This document shows, piece after piece, positions 46,426 to 54,119 of a stretch of DNA of 64,000 nt. A program made the translations under genes and the position numbers. The stretch is from Polaribacter sejongensis. GTDB taxonomy: Bacteria; Bacteroidota; Bacteroidia; Flavobacteriales; Flavobacteriaceae. The stretch covers positions 310,001 to 374,000 of the forward strand of contig NZ_CP150667.1 of assembly GCF_038024065.1 (NCBI RefSeq), in the 5' to 3' direction. The notes under the pieces were generated by a model. It was given only the letters and a program-made list of their open reading frames with translations, did no database searches and was not told the origin of the DNA. The first letter of the stretch is position 1, and each line of letters starts with the position of its first letter.

Positions 46426-47172
46426 TTATTTTTGCCAGTTATATTCTTTAGGTTGTTTTAAAGCGTACGTCTTCATTTTAGAATGACTTATTTTATTAGT
46501 AATCTTAAAGTTCTTTTTATAAAGATATTGTGTCATTATTGGGTAATTATTTTTTTCATTAGCATTGGTAAGTCCTAATTCTGTAAATTCAAAAATGTTA
46601 AATGTCCAATAATTATTATTTTCATAATTATCAAGTTTCATTGTAATCGTTTCAAAGATTCCGTCCTTATTAAAATCTCTTTCTTCACGATTTCCGTCCA
46701 TCATATCATCATATGAAATTTTTGAAAACTTATTGTTTTTACCTTGTATTAGGTATATAACACGAACATTTAAAGCTGCGATTCCATTACCCATATACGG
46801 AATTAAAATTTTTATGTCTTTTAAATTATCAGCATTAAAATCAGTTATTCTAATTGGTTCAAAAATATTTAACGTACTAAAAAACATATCCTCAGAAAGC
46901 TTCTGAATTTGAGTTTTACCTCTAAATATACTTATGGAAGAAGCTTGATCTTCATCTCCTGTATAAGATGTTAATTGAATGGTTAGCGCTTCTGTTTCAA
47001 AAAAATCATTAATAGTAATTGTATAATCTGCTTGTTGTTTTGTTTCTGTTAAATCGTATAATTTCCAATCGTTGAATTCCTCATAAACAGGTTTAGGAGA
47101 TTCTTCAAAAGGATATTGGCAATACCCCGTTAAATAGATTAAATTGAATATAATTAGTAATAATTGTTTCAT
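46426..47172 (-). CDS. Hypothetical secreted protein with VCBS/FG-GAP-like segments
   Basis: 248 residues from ATG at 47172. The frame is open to a TTG at 47202, but starting at 47172 gives a clean signal peptide (MKQLLLIIFNLIYLTGYCQ). The mature part contains DFNADNLKDIKILIP and DFNKDGIFETITM, the D-x-N/D-x-D calcium-loop type found in VCBS/FG-GAP repeats. No enzymatic motif is seen. It is the first gene after the operator-bearing promoter at 47250-47295 and probably leads the immunity-like operon. Confidence 0.72.
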   Translation of the reverse strand: MKQLLLIIFNLIYLTGYCQYPFEESPKPVYEEFNDWKLYDLTETKQQADYTITINDFFETEALTIQLTSYTGDEDQASSISIFRGKTQIQKLSEDMFFSTLNIFEPIRITDFNADNLKDIKILIPYMGNGIAALNVRVIYLIQGKNNKFSKISYDDMMDGNREERDFNKDGIFETITMKLDNYENNNYWTFNIFEFTELGLTNANEKNNYPIMTQYLYKKNFKITNKISHSKMKTYALKQPKEYNWQK

Positions 47173-47249
47173 GTTACGGGTACTTCTGTATAAACAGATC
47201 AATTAAATATTTTGAATAAAAATGAATTACTTTTATTTCTTTATACAAA

Positions 47250-47295
47250 CAAAGATGAAGCTTTGTACGTGTTTTTATGTAACGGTTTTCAGTGA
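47250..47295 (-). promoter_or_regulatory. Shared operator plus weak -7 box, promoter of the immunity-like operon
   Basis: Minus strand: TCACTGAAAACCGTTA (47280-47295), 22 bp, then CATCTTTG (47250-47257), which matches TAnnTTTG except for the first base. The left half-site is perfect, the right half weak. The register is the same as at the other sites. Confidence 0.5.
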
Positions 47296-47344
47296 TATTA
47301 AAATATAAAGAAAAGTGTTTTGCTGTTTTTTCTTTCTTACAGAA

Positions 47345-48601
47345 TTACCATTTCATAATAGATTCTTCTTTCCAAAAAATGAATCTAAATTCTTCATAAT
47401 GATTTCCATTTCCAATGGTGTGGTTATCTCTAAGCCCTTTATCTAACTGTAGTTTATGAAGCATTCCTGATGCAGAACCAATCCATAATGTGTTTTCATC
47501 GTCAGAAATAGTAATACTTGTAATGGTAGAACCTAAAAAGTATTTCCAAATGCAATTTCCGTTAGTATCAATGGCTTTAATATAACCGAAAGCATCACCC
47601 AAAATGTAATATTTAGAAGTTGCTACACCACAATAAACTCTCATTCCGTCATCTATAACTGTATAATCTTCGCTTTCTTCATAAGCTGTTATGTTGATGT
47701 TTTTTAAGTCTGTAGCATCTACACCAATAGTTACTCCATTATAAAAATGACAAGAATTTGTAATTAATTGATGGTCATTTTTAGAGAAAAGACAAAAATC
47801 TGGATAAGAAGATTGCGGACCAACTTCTCCAATTTCTACGCCATTATTATCTAAAACCCTATGGTCGCGGCATTGATCGCCAACAACAATGTAATTATTA
47901 TCATTAGAAATTGTTGCGTTTTCCATGTCTATATCAGACTCCCATTCTTCGTCTTCTAAATCTGGAACTGGGTGAATCATGTTTTCTGCATCTTTAGAAA
48001 TAATATAAATTCCTTCGGATGTTGTTAGTAGAGTTTTATGTCCGTCGTTAAAAGGAGTTAATTCTGTAATTCCTAAGTCCTTCGTTTTTTCTAAATTAAA
48101 AGTTGCAATAATTTCTCCTTGCCAACCTTGTGTTGTTACTATTTTATGATTAGAAACAATTGCAAAAACGTTATTCTTTTTAGATTTTCCTATAGCACTA
48201 ATAGTGTCATCAAGTTCTATAATTGTATCATTTTCAAGAAGATATGCTTGTCTTTTTTGATACGCTGTACCTACTAAAAACACAACCTTCTGCTCATTTA
48301 TAAAATGTAATTGTTCTATACTTTGCCCTTTATCTTGCAAAAATTTGATGAAAGGCGTGTGCGCAGGCGGAAAATCATTTCTAAATTGAGCAACCGTATT
48401 ATTTTTATTAGCTTCTTTTAAAAGCTGATAAACAGCATCTGCTAAATGATCCCTTTCGTCTTTAGGTTCTTCTCCTTTCCAATTTTCCCATCCGTTCGTT
48501 TCACCAAACTTCACCATTTCATTTACATCAAAAGCATATTTGCTTCCTAATAAATTCCATTCTTGTTTGATATTTTCTTTACTCTTGTCTGTGAATTTCA
48601 T
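47345..48601 (-). CDS. WD40/beta-propeller-like protein
   Basis: 418 residues, soluble. An N-terminal helical part (about 1-100) is followed by repeated four-strand blades, e.g. NDNNYIVVGDQCRDHRVLD, GDAFGYIKAIDTNGNCIW and ISDDENTLWIGSASGMLH. Those motifs fit a WD40 or PQQ-like propeller used for protein binding. It is the second gene of a two-gene unit with the 48656-49297 gene, 54 bases apart, and shares that unit's operator-bearing promoter. Confidence 0.78.
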   Translation of the reverse strand: MKFTDKSKENIKQEWNLLGSKYAFDVNEMVKFGETNGWENWKGEEPKDERDHLADAVYQLLKEANKNNTVAQFRNDFPPAHTPFIKFLQDKGQSIEQLHFINEQKVVFLVGTAYQKRQAYLLENDTIIELDDTISAIGKSKKNNVFAIVSNHKIVTTQGWQGEIIATFNLEKTKDLGITELTPFNDGHKTLLTTSEGIYIISKDAENMIHPVPDLEDEEWESDIDMENATISNDNNYIVVGDQCRDHRVLDNNGVEIGEVGPQSSYPDFCLFSKNDHQLITNSCHFYNGVTIGVDATDLKNINITAYEESEDYTVIDDGMRVYCGVATSKYYILGDAFGYIKAIDTNGNCIWKYFLGSTITSITISDDENTLWIGSASGMLHKLQLDKGLRDNHTIGNGNHYEEFRFIFWKEESIMKW

Positions 48602-48655
48602 TTGTACTATTTTTTTCTTTTTTGGAGAGAACCTAAAGTTAAAAGAGGTTACTAT

Positions 48656-49297
48656 TTAATTAAAAACAATTGCTGTTTTGTTATTGATACTAAATTTAGC
48701 TGCATCTAAAAGAGTAGCACAAACCAATGTTTCAATCCAAAAATCACCTTCGTTTTTAATTTTTTCATTCAATTCTGGTAAATTAGATATAATATCATTT
48801 TCATTTAAAGTGATACCTAAATGCTTTGTAAGACTTTTTAATTCTCTTAAAAGATCGTAAGAAGAACCAATCATTGCACCAGGAACAGGAGCCTCATCTG
48901 TATCGTAAAGAACTTCTGGCAATTCTACAGGAATATAAAAACCTTCTGAACCTGAATGTGTTAAAAGGTGGCTAGATAAATAAGAATATTGATCTTCTAA
49001 AACTGCATCACCTTGTGGTTCTTCTTCCGGAGAAAAAGGTGTTGGTACCCAATTTTCATCAAATTCATTTTCCCAAACATGAGCAGCAAAACGTCTTAAA
49101 TGATGTAAAAAACCATAAGAAAATCCGCCAGTAGATAAAGTATTTCCTTCTAGATTATCTGGTTCTGTGTAAGGAGCTACACCATTTTTAACTAATATGG
49201 TATTTATGTTCTCAAAAATGACTTTATAAGCCTCATAACCTTCTGGTTCATTTTTTAAAAAATCTGCTAATATTCCACTTGAAATCGTTAATCCCAT
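48656..49297 (-). CDS. Hypothetical 213-residue protein
   Basis: Starts at ATG 49297 (MGLTISSGILADF). The frame runs on to a TTG at 49327, but that codon lies inside the -7 box of the promoter and cannot be the start. The protein is soluble, contains FSYGFLHHLRRFAAHVW, HSGSEGFYIPVELPEVL and GSSYDLLRELKSLTKHLG, and is not one I can name. Histidines and Asp are frequent but no catalytic pattern is certain. It is followed by the propeller gene, so the two products may work together. Confidence 0.7.
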   Translation of the reverse strand: MGLTISSGILADFLKNEPEGYEAYKVIFENINTILVKNGVAPYTEPDNLEGNTLSTGGFSYGFLHHLRRFAAHVWENEFDENWVPTPFSPEEEPQGDAVLEDQYSYLSSHLLTHSGSEGFYIPVELPEVLYDTDEAPVPGAMIGSSYDLLRELKSLTKHLGITLNENDIISNLPELNEKIKNEGDFWIETLVCATLLDAAKFSINNKTAIVFN

Positions 49298-49324
49298 AAC
49301 TTTTTTTGTTTTTATATTGTTAGA

Positions 49325-49370
49325 CAAAATTAGAGGGAATGTGCTTTTTGTTTATCACTGAAATTAATGA
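49325..49370 (-). promoter_or_regulatory. Shared operator plus -7 box, promoter of the 49297/48601 unit
   Basis: Minus strand: TCATTAATTTCAGTGA (49355-49370), 22 bp, TAATTTTG (49325-49332), a full -7 match. The implied transcription start near 49319 fixes the first usable start codon at 49297. Confidence 0.7.
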
Positions 49371-49422
49371 TATTTAAAAATAGTAGATTTTAGTTTAGTG
49401 TTTTTAGCGTACTAAAAGGCAA

Positions 49423-49456
49423 AAAAAAAAGTACATCAATTAAGTGTACTTTTTTA
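49423..49456 (-). terminator. Terminator of the 49475-50383 gene
   Basis: AAAAAAAGTACAT and GTGTACTTTTTT form a stem with A/T runs. It follows the minus-strand gene by about 20 bases. Confidence 0.7.
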
Positions 49457-49474
49457 AAATTCTTGGCAATCCAA

Positions 49475-50383
49475 TTATAAAGACTCTGCTTCAATACCCA
49501 TTTTTTCAAATTCGTCATAAACACAATCTTTAGCGTAACATAAAGTTGCTTTTTTAAGGTTAGGGAATTGTTTTGCATCAACAGCCGTTTCCATATCCCA
49601 ATCATCTTCACCACCACCAGAAAAAGGGGAGAGGTTCATGTAAATATCATTTCCTCCATCTTGATAAATGTCTGTAATTTCTGTAGCCAAACGTTTCGGA
49701 ATTGGTAAATCTTTAAAATATTGTACCACTTCTGCTATAGGTTCGTAACCTTCTTCATCAATATCTATTTTACGATCTCTATACCAATCTGCAAATTCAT
49801 AAATGTCGAATTTAGGTTCTAGTAAGCCTTTCATATACATTAATTCTTCTATAATAGACAGTTTAAAGCCAAAGTCTACAAAAGTGATTTCTTCCTCATC
49901 AAGTGGTTTAATAATATATTTATCATCCGGAATACCTTGCCAACGCACATAAGGTTTGTATGTACTTATTTCAATTGTTTTTATAGTTTCTTCTTCATCA
50001 ACATTAAACCAAGCACAAATATGATTTAGTGGCAAAGCACCAGAATCATCACCTTTAAAAAGTGCTACACGTTCTTTTTTATGTGTTTTATAATAATTGG
50101 TAATCTCTTGATCATTAAAGTAGCATGTTCCAGAGAATTCTTTCTTAGGACAAAAATCGTAAGTATCAGGTTGTAAACTTAAAGTTAGAGATTCTATTAA
50201 CTCTCCATTTTTAGAATAACCTAAAAGCCCTAATTCATCCCAAGTAAAAATGGTGTTGCTTTTGGCTTTAATTGTTCGGTAATTATCATCTAAACATTTT
50301 TTTAAAGTGTTTATAGAAATAGGAAACTCTATAGAAACTGAGTTAATTTTTAAATCAGTTGAAGTTAAATGTATCGTTGTCAT
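49475..50383 (-). CDS. Two-domain hypothetical protein (DUF7738/DUF6892-like)
   Basis: 302 residues, soluble. The first ~150 residues (INSVSIEFPISINTLKKCL; FTWDELGLLGYSKNGELI) resemble, from memory, the DUF7738 domain. The second part (VDFGFKLSIIEELMYMKGLL; EPKFDIYEFADWYRDRKID) resembles DUF6892. Both names need a profile search. No activity is known to me. It is a single gene with its own operator-bearing promoter, divergent from the coiled-coil/vWA/PurA-like operon. Confidence 0.72.
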   Translation of the reverse strand: MTTIHLTSTDLKINSVSIEFPISINTLKKCLDDNYRTIKAKSNTIFTWDELGLLGYSKNGELIESLTLSLQPDTYDFCPKKEFSGTCYFNDQEITNYYKTHKKERVALFKGDDSGALPLNHICAWFNVDEEETIKTIEISTYKPYVRWQGIPDDKYIIKPLDEEEITFVDFGFKLSIIEELMYMKGLLEPKFDIYEFADWYRDRKIDIDEEGYEPIAEVVQYFKDLPIPKRLATEITDIYQDGGNDIYMNLSPFSGGGEDDWDMETAVDAKQFPNLKKATLCYAKDCVYDEFEKMGIEAESL

Positions 50384-50402
50384 CAGTAGTTTTTTTAATC
50401 AT

Positions 50403-50448
50403 CAAAGGTAATTACTCGATTAAAAAATTTACTGCCTGATTTCAGTGA
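50403..50448 (-). promoter_or_regulatory. Shared operator plus -7 box, promoter of the 49475-50383 gene
   Basis: Minus strand: TCACTGAAATCAGGCA (50433-50448), 22 bp, TACCTTTG (50403-50410), a full -7 match. The left half-site is perfect. It is one half of a divergent operator pair with the site at 50495. Confidence 0.62.
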
Positions 50449-50494
50449 TTTTATATATCTATTAAAAACAGATATTTTCAATAAAAAAAATAAA

Positions 50495-50540
50495 TCACCC
50501 TTTTCAGGGATAAAAAAATGAAGAGTTACCTATAATTTTG
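50495..50540 (+). promoter_or_regulatory. Shared operator plus -7 box, promoter of the vWA/PurA-like operon
   Basis: TCACCCTTTTCAGGGA (50495-50510), 22 bp, TAATTTTG (50533-50540). Both outer halves keep the TCA...TGA-like frame (TCAC, CAGGGA). The -7 box covers the TTG at 50538, so translation must begin further on, at ATG 50556. Confidence 0.6.
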
Positions 50541-50555
50541 GTGAAAATATATTTG

Positions 50556-50906
50556 ATGGAAGACAAAATTAAAAGTGCAGCTTTTTTAGATTCATTAAAG
50601 CGCAACAATGAAAAAATAAGAGACGATCGTGCAAATGCCATTGCAGAAGATGCGCAATTAATGTACAAACGTGAAACGGAAGATTTAGCCTTGTCATTAA
50701 AACGCTTAAAACGCGAACAAGAAAACATGTTAGATATGAGTCCGACAGACGCAAACAGTTTGGTTTTAGCATCCGATTTTGATGCGAAGGATTATGTAGC
50801 CAAAGATTTAGAAATGTCTGTAAAGATTAGAAATTTAGAAATTAAATTAGAATTAGCCAAAAAGCGTTACACGCATTTATTTGGCGGAATCATAAACGAA
50901 TTATAA
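50556..50906 (+). CDS. Small coiled-coil-like protein
   Basis: 116 residues from ATG 50556, chosen because upstream TTG/GTG codons lie in or next to the -7 box. It is highly charged and helical (SLKRNNEKIRDDRANAIAED; LKRLKREQENMLDM; VKIRNLEIKLELAKKRYTHL), without signal or span. It is probably an oligomerisation or adaptor protein. Only 2 bases separate it from the vWA gene, so the two are translated together and may form a complex. No named family is recognised. Confidence 0.75.
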   Translation: MEDKIKSAAFLDSLKRNNEKIRDDRANAIAEDAQLMYKRETEDLALSLKRLKREQENMLDMSPTDANSLVLASDFDAKDYVAKDLEMSVKIRNLEIKLELAKKRYTHLFGGIINEL

Positions 50907-50908
50907 TT

Positions 50909-51772
50909 ATGGGAGGAGGAAGATTTAGTAACGACGCTTATAAAAAATTAAGAAAAACAAAAGACTATAGCAATAAGTCTAGAGAAGAAATATTTACGTC
51001 TAGAAATATAGATGCAGAAATGGACCCTACAAAAGCACTTGTTAGAGAATCTAGAGATTCTGAGGAGCATCCAGAAACGGTTTCTATTATTGTGGCATTA
51101 GATGTTACCGGAAGTATGGGCTTTGTGCCAGAACATATTGTAAAAGAAGCATTGCCAGACCTTATAGGCTCTTTAATGGAAGCAGGAATTGAAGATCCGC
51201 AAGTATTATTTTTAGGGATTGGAGATTTTATTTATGATGCTGCTCCTTTGCAAGTTGGTCAGTTTGAGTCTTCTGCAGAATTGTTAGACCGTTGGTTAAC
51301 GCGTGTGTATTTAGAAGGTGGCGGTGGCGGAAACAATCAAGAAGGGTATAATTTGGCGCATTTGTTTGCAGCACGTCATACTTCGATTGATTGTTGGGAA
51401 AAAAGAAAGCAAAAAGGTTTTTTATTCACCATTGGTGATGAACCTGTTTTTCCTAATATTCCGGCAGAAATTATTAAAAGATATACCTGCGCAGAAGAAG
51501 CAGAAACAATTACTACGGAAAACATTATTAAGGAGGCTCAAGAAAAGTATAATGTATTTCATATGCATTTAGAGCATAATGAATGGTCTAAAAGAGAACA
51601 CCGAAAAGGAAATTGGAAAGCGCTTTTAGGAGATAATTTTATAGAAATTGCTGATTTTAAAACCGTGGCAAAACGTATTGCAGATGTGGTGATTCAAAAT
51701 CATAAACCATTTAGTGCAACCACAAATACCAATACTTCTTCTGATGATATAGAAGTAGAAAATATGTTATAA
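50909..51772 (+). CDS. von Willebrand factor A (vWA) domain protein
   Basis: 287 residues, soluble, so an intracellular vWA. The MIDAS motif is DVTGSMG (about residues 66-72; canonical DxSGSM with Thr for Ser), followed by FLGIGDFIYDAAPLQVGQF and a glycine-rich EGGGGGNNQEGYNLA loop that supplies further metal ligands. GFLFTIGDEPVFPNI completes the Rossmann-like core. vWA domains bind partner proteins through a metal ion and often work with MoxR-type ATPases; none is in this window. The stop codon abuts the ATG of the PurA-like gene, implying translational coupling. Confidence 0.88.
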   Translation: MGGGRFSNDAYKKLRKTKDYSNKSREEIFTSRNIDAEMDPTKALVRESRDSEEHPETVSIIVALDVTGSMGFVPEHIVKEALPDLIGSLMEAGIEDPQVLFLGIGDFIYDAAPLQVGQFESSAELLDRWLTRVYLEGGGGGNNQEGYNLAHLFAARHTSIDCWEKRKQKGFLFTIGDEPVFPNIPAEIIKRYTCAEEAETITTENIIKEAQEKYNVFHMHLEHNEWSKREHRKGNWKALLGDNFIEIADFKTVAKRIADVVIQNHKPFSATTNTNTSSDDIEVENML

Positions 51773-52909
51773 ATGACAAAATGTAGTATTGTTATAGATT
51801 TAGGTTTTGGTGATGCTGGAAAAGGTTTAACGACCGATTTTTTAGCATCACAAAACCCTAAAGAAAGTTTAGTGGTTCGGTTTTCTGGTGGACATCAAAT
51901 TGGGCATACTGTAAGTACAGATGCACTTACGCATACGTTTAGTAATTTTGGTTCAGGAACATTATTGGGTGTTCCTACGTATTATTCAGAGCATACTACA
52001 CTTTTTCCACCAGCTATTTTAGACGAAGGTAATTTCTTGAAAAAATATCAACCAAAATTGTATTTTCATCCGCTTGCGATGATTACCACTTTTTATGATA
52101 TTGCTTTTAATAGAGCCATAGAAAAACAACAAAATCACGGTTCTTGTGGTTTGGGTTTCGGTACAACCATTGCTAGAAATAAAGAAGAAATTTATTTGTA
52201 TGCAAACGATTTGCAGTTTAATTGGGTTTTAAAAGAACGTTTAATTAGTATCAAAAATTACTATGAAACGAAGTTAGAAAGTCAGTCAAAAAGCGTTCAG
52301 GAATATTATAAAAACGAGCTAAAAGATTATAACGAAGCGTATTTTATAGAAAGTTGTTTTTCTATTCAGAAATTTTATAATTTAAAATCTCTTTCAGAAT
52401 TAAAAAAAACATTCGAACATTTTATTTTTGAAGGCAGCCAAGGAATATTATTAGATACACAACACGGTTTTCATCCGCATACAACGTGGAGTTACACCAC
52501 TTCTAAAAATGCAATTCAGCTTATAAAAATGCATTTAGAAGAAGATGCAGAAATAGCTATTTTTTACGTTACACGTTGTTATCAAACAAGACACGGAAAC
52601 GGACCAATGTCTAAAACAGCGTCTGTAACACTGCAGAATAATGAAAATGAAGCAAATGTTACAAACGAATTTCAGGGTGAATTTAGAACGCAAGTTTTAG
52701 ATACTGAATTATTAAATTATGCTTTCAATTCTGATGCAATTCATCATCAAGATTTAAAAATTGAGAAAAATTTAATGATTACTTGTCTCGATCAATTGCC
52801 TAGTTTTTATTACGAGAATTTACTTCAAAAATTAGATATAAAATTTAATACTGTTCATGGAAGTTACGGTCCAAAACGAGCATGTATTAGCCAATTTTTA
52901 TCAAAATAA
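51773..52909 (+). CDS. Divergent adenylosuccinate synthetase (PurA)-like protein
   Basis: 378 residues, about 50 fewer than housekeeping PurA. Kept features are a P-loop-like GFGDAGKGL with the catalytic Asp (PurA GDEGKG; here Ala replaces Glu), RFSGGHQIGHT for GGHNAGHT with the His, FEGSQGILLDTQHGFHP for the FEGAQG...DxDHGTYP block, and YVTRCYQTRHGNGP for the TRxGxGP block. Changed features: the L-aspartate loop TTTGRxRR is replaced by a segment around NEFQGEFRTQVLD, and the central GRGIGP block reads CGLGFGTTIAR. GTP and nucleotide binding may survive while the amino-acid substrate differs. It lies last in a coiled-coil/vWA operon, not with purine genes. Confidence 0.85.
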   Translation: MTKCSIVIDLGFGDAGKGLTTDFLASQNPKESLVVRFSGGHQIGHTVSTDALTHTFSNFGSGTLLGVPTYYSEHTTLFPPAILDEGNFLKKYQPKLYFHPLAMITTFYDIAFNRAIEKQQNHGSCGLGFGTTIARNKEEIYLYANDLQFNWVLKERLISIKNYYETKLESQSKSVQEYYKNELKDYNEAYFIESCFSIQKFYNLKSLSELKKTFEHFIFEGSQGILLDTQHGFHPHTTWSYTTSKNAIQLIKMHLEEDAEIAIFYVTRCYQTRHGNGPMSKTASVTLQNNENEANVTNEFQGEFRTQVLDTELLNYAFNSDAIHHQDLKIEKNLMITCLDQLPSFYYENLLQKLDIKFNTVHGSYGPKRACISQFLSK

Positions 52910-52952
52910 TTTCTTTGTATTGATGTCTAAAAGTATTCCGTAGTTTTTAAAA

Positions 52953-52998
52953 TCATTAGTTTCAGTGATAAAAATTTCATAGCTCTAAAGTATCTTAG
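52953..52998 (+). promoter_or_regulatory. Shared operator plus -7 box, promoter of the SUKH-to-response-regulator operon
   Basis: TCATTAGTTTCAGTGA (52953-52968), 22 bp, TATCTTAG (52991-52998), a -7 match with one changed base. This promoter drives the operon that encodes the histidine kinase and response regulator, so autoregulation is possible. Confidence 0.62.
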
Positions 52999-53021
52999 CG
53001 GTATCAAAAAAATAAGAGAAA

Positions 53022-54082
53022 ATGAACAATAGTATCCAATATTCTAAAGACTTTAAATTGTTGAAATGGAACGATTTTAACTTTGAACCTATACAAATAA
53101 ACACACTTTCTATTCTTGAAGATCCAAAATATTACAAGAATTCTTTTACGTTTAGAGATGCAATTATAGATGCTATTGAAACTCGCTCTGGTAAAAAAAT
53201 ATTCAAACTCTCACTTGTTACACCAGATTATAAATCTAGTAAAAAATTCTACGGTATTGGATTTTTAGAAGACAGAACTGTTGCTACTTTTGAAATAGAA
53301 AATACGCCAATATTTGAAGAATGGTTTATAAATATTCAGCGTTTTAAAAGTGATGACGTAACTAAAAAATTTGTTCCATCTATTTACAATTTTAGTACGA
53401 GTTTGTATAGCTCTCAACCTGTTTCTAATATAAAGAATATCACTTTTCAAGAAAATACAGGCGCTTTTATTGATCAATTTATTCCTGATCAATTTATAGC
53501 AGAAAAATTAGCAAAAGAAAAAGTAGATTTTTTAACACCTTTTATTCAGTTAGAAGCTAAAATTAATTTAGAAGAAGTAAAACAATCTTTTAATGCTTTA
53601 ATTGCAGAAAAAGGTTTAACAATACACCCACCAAAGAACAATGATGCCATTTATGCTCAATTTGAAAAAGAAGCTGGTTTTCCTTTTCCTGCAATAATAA
53701 AGGAATACTTAACGTTGCATAATGGGATTGATAGATGTGCCATAATGGGTGCAGAAGATATTTATAAGGAATGGAAAGGTTGGAAAAATGTTATGATGAT
53801 TGGACGCAAGAAGACTTGTTAGATACCTACTCTACAAACCAAGGAAAAGCGTTATTAATGTATACGACACCTTATTGGATTCCGTTTTTTGATTTAGAAA
53901 ACGGTAATTTTTTAGCCTTTGATTTTGCTCCGAATACAAAAGGAAAAGCCGGACAAATTATTCGTTTTGGTGCTGACGTAGAAACCGGATATATTGAAGC
54001 TGAAGACCTAAATACTTTTCTAAAAAGTTTAATGGGTAACGAAGGAGAAATTGAAGAAAATGAATGGTTTTTCGTCGAATAA
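53022..54082 (+). pseudogene. SMI1/KNR4 (SUKH) protein split by a one-base frameshift
   Basis: The first frame (53022-53822) has an unassigned N-terminal region (about 170 residues) and the start of a SUKH domain (DAIYAQFEKEAGFPFPAIIK; YLTLHNGIDRC; WKGWKNV), then leaves the family pattern. The other frame resumes at 53792 as YDDWTQEDLLDTYSTNQGK, PYWIPFFDLENGNFLAFDFA and KGKAGQIIRFGADVETGYIE to a stop at 54082, exactly the missing SUKH half. One extra T at 53791-53792 would restore a 353-residue protein. It is first in the operon that ends with the response regulator. Recent loss or sequencing error are both possible. Confidence 0.82.
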
Positions 54083-54119
54083 AATCTTCCCAAAAGAATA
54101 AAATTGATTACAATATAAT

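Noticed and set aside
49390..49617. Minus-strand 75-residue frame next to the 49475 gene
   Set aside because: It overlaps the 3' end of the 49475-50383 gene in another frame, runs through its terminator and resembles no protein family.
51773..52909. Phage PurZ-type (2-aminoadenine) enzyme
   Set aside because: The catalytic Asp of PurA is retained (GDAGKG), whereas PurZ proteins, as I recall, replace it; no phage replication genes are nearby.
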